In this document: positions 62,301-64,000 of the stretch, piece by piece
How the letters are laid out: the number at the start of each line of letters is the position of its first letter
Numbering within the stretch: position 1 is the first letter of the stretch
NCBI GenBank assembly: GCA_013400975.1
Contig: WBMZ01011571.1
Span: forward strand, 248,001-312,000
Source: Atrichornis clamosus
Lineage: Eukaryota; Chordata; Aves; Passeriformes; Menuridae
Length of the DNA: 64,000 nucleotides
Direction: 5' to 3'
Notes under the pieces: model-generated
Databases searched by the model: none
What the model saw: the letters and a program-made list of their open reading frames with translations, nothing else
Told to the model about the DNA's origin: nothing
Made by a program: the position numbers and the translations under genes

Positions 62301-64000
62301 AGATTTCTAAACTTATGCTACAGTCATTATAAATTTATAACTTAACTCAGCTGCTTAATGCCATTTCAGCAGTCCCTGCTTCAACATTTCCAGAAAAGTG
62401 GATGACTGGAAGTTCAGCTGGTGTAGAAAAACATCAGTATATTTAGCAATATATAGGTTTGCTTGGAACCATCATGTTCTCCTATGCTACAGTAGGGTCT
62501 TAAATAAGTGATCTGGTTTTTACAATCGGATGAAAAATTATTTCCAGCTTTGAAGGTTTTATTCCTTTCTGGAATTGTGAATTATGTGTAAAAGAAAAAA
62601 GAATTAAAATCTCCCACACTCAAGCTGGATAGTTCTCCATATTCACATTAATTTAGGGGAAAAAAAAGTGAATTTCTATACATTTCAATCAGAAAGTAAA
62701 AATCAAGGTGCTCCCTTTCAACACCAAGGAAATGAAGCATTTATAACATGTTAAGTGCAGTAAGGAAAGAATACTATTTATGCCCTTAGCTGATGTTTCT
62801 TTTAATGAAGGTGACTTCACACTGCTGTACCTTAAACCAGATTAGAAAACACTTTAACAAGTTTATACTCTGATTATTTTTTTTATGAAATGCAAATGAA
62901 AATAAACTGTGTAATGATACTGTCCTCCTTATCACTTGAGAAATAACTGATAACATTTTTATTTAAATAAGACAGTCTCACTTGGCATCTTGTCTTTTTC
63001 ACAATTACTTTCTTTTTTTATAAAAGAATATTTTTCTTTTAGTAAGACTTGCCTCTCTCAGTCAAAACAATTATTCCTGTAGCATGCTGACAGGCATTTT
63101 CACAGCTGAAAATACTAGATGATTCATAGGAAAGTTAAATCATTGCAAAGGGCAGAGAATCATTCTGCTTAGTGAAATCTTTGCCAAGACTCATATCATG
63201 CTCATGATATTTTTATTTCCCTTGCAAATCTTGTTCTTCAGTGCTTTCTAATTATAACTATTCTTATCTCTATATATATGCATATTGACTTGCTGGATAT
63301 AGCACAGATCTTAGCTTCAACATTAAATAATAATGCATGTCATTGGCTAGTTCTGTAGCATGTGAAAAATGTACTTTATTTCAGCAGCTTAAGACAGTCC
63401 TTTTTTACTTACCATGTGAGGTGTTACATTCTTTCATTGTAATAGGAACACTAGAAGCTAGTAATCTACTATATAATTTTGTGGTTTTCTCATATCCAAG
63501 AAGCAAGCAGATGTTTCTCTGCAGTCTCACTCCATACGGAGTTGCTGACTGAAGTGAAGACTTTATAGCCCTTCATTTTAATAACTAGGTTGAGATACCT
63601 ATATCAGACTTCAGGACCTATCAGCCCCTACAACAAAACAGTAAAAAGTTACTTGAAACTAGATTGCTTCTACCAGTATTAAGTGACAAGAGACACAGGA
63701 CTTTCCAAGTCCTGAACTTCATTAACCAATACCAATTTTTTCTTGTTAGCATCAGCTTCCCTACTTATTCACACTGTTCACCCTTATGTTCCTGCCTCAA
63801 CAAATTATATTATCAAGGTCTATCATCAGAGGCAGGGCTGTGAGATCACTCTCACAGCAATAATTCCTTGTCAAGAATAAATGTGTACCTATTCAAAGGG
63901 ATAAATAAAGAAGTAAAACCAAACAAGACAAAACTAACAAGCAAAGCTGCAACAAACAAAACAACCCACCCCAGAAAACTGTGACATATCATGTGACTCT
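59357..64000. other. Unique AT-rich noncoding DNA to the window end
   Basis: No gene or repeat family was recognised. An open frame at 60541-60783 has a serine/leucine/proline-rich reading with no known domain. The last 90 bases (63913-63970) are A-rich, with AACAAGCAAAGC and AACAAACAAAAC words, and may be the edge of a simple tract or a tail cut off by the window. Confidence 0.55.

Overview
The window looks like a stretch of AT-rich vertebrate nuclear DNA, most likely from a bird. The avian call rests on at least six fragments that match the 3' half of CR1 (chicken repeat 1) LINEs, including the RT C-terminal region and the short ATTCTATG-like 3' tail repeats. It also rests on several solo LTRs of types familiar from bird genomes. 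I saw no bacterial-type genes, no operons, no tRNA or rRNA, and no CRISPR. I found no convincing protein-coding exon of a host gene. The open frames of 60 to 132 codons are the sort expected by chance in AT-rich DNA, or they lie inside LTRs and CR1 copies. The window is therefore best read as intergenic or deep intronic sequence.

Layout: 1-6.2 kb unique AT-rich DNA; 6.18-6.88 kb a 702-bp solo LTR (TG...CA) flanked by the perfect 6-bp duplication CTTTGG; 8.33-8.43 kb a short reversed LTR fragment; 10.73-11.72 kb a 990-bp solo LTR flanked by the perfect 5-bp duplication GGTAT; 13.0 kb an AAGGG pentamer array; 16.1 kb a very short CR1 3' end; 19.40-19.98 kb a 574-bp solo LTR, same family as the 8.3-kb fragment; 27.4-28.1 kb a 5'-truncated CR1; 34.85-35.06 kb an unexplained CpG-containing GC-richer island; 36.1-36.4 kb a reversed CR1 remnant; 36.63-37.78 kb a second LTR of the same family as the 10.7-kb one; 40.05-40.27 kb a CR1 3' end; 50.74-51.23 kb a reversed CR1; 57.3-59.36 kb a CR1 whose RT region is split by a reversed 945-bp LTR. 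The remainder is unique DNA with small microsatellites.

There is no gene system working together here. The history is layers of insertion: CR1 copies truncated at their 5' ends, LTR retrotransposons that left only solo LTRs by LTR-LTR recombination, and one LTR that landed inside an older CR1. The most interesting unexplained signals are a pair of mutually exclusive overlapping hairpins at 30.9 kb, a strong hairpin at 25.5 kb, two short perfect palindromes (1.46 and 17.75 kb), the AAGGG array and the 34.9-kb GC-rich island. Nothing I see amounts to a new biological system.
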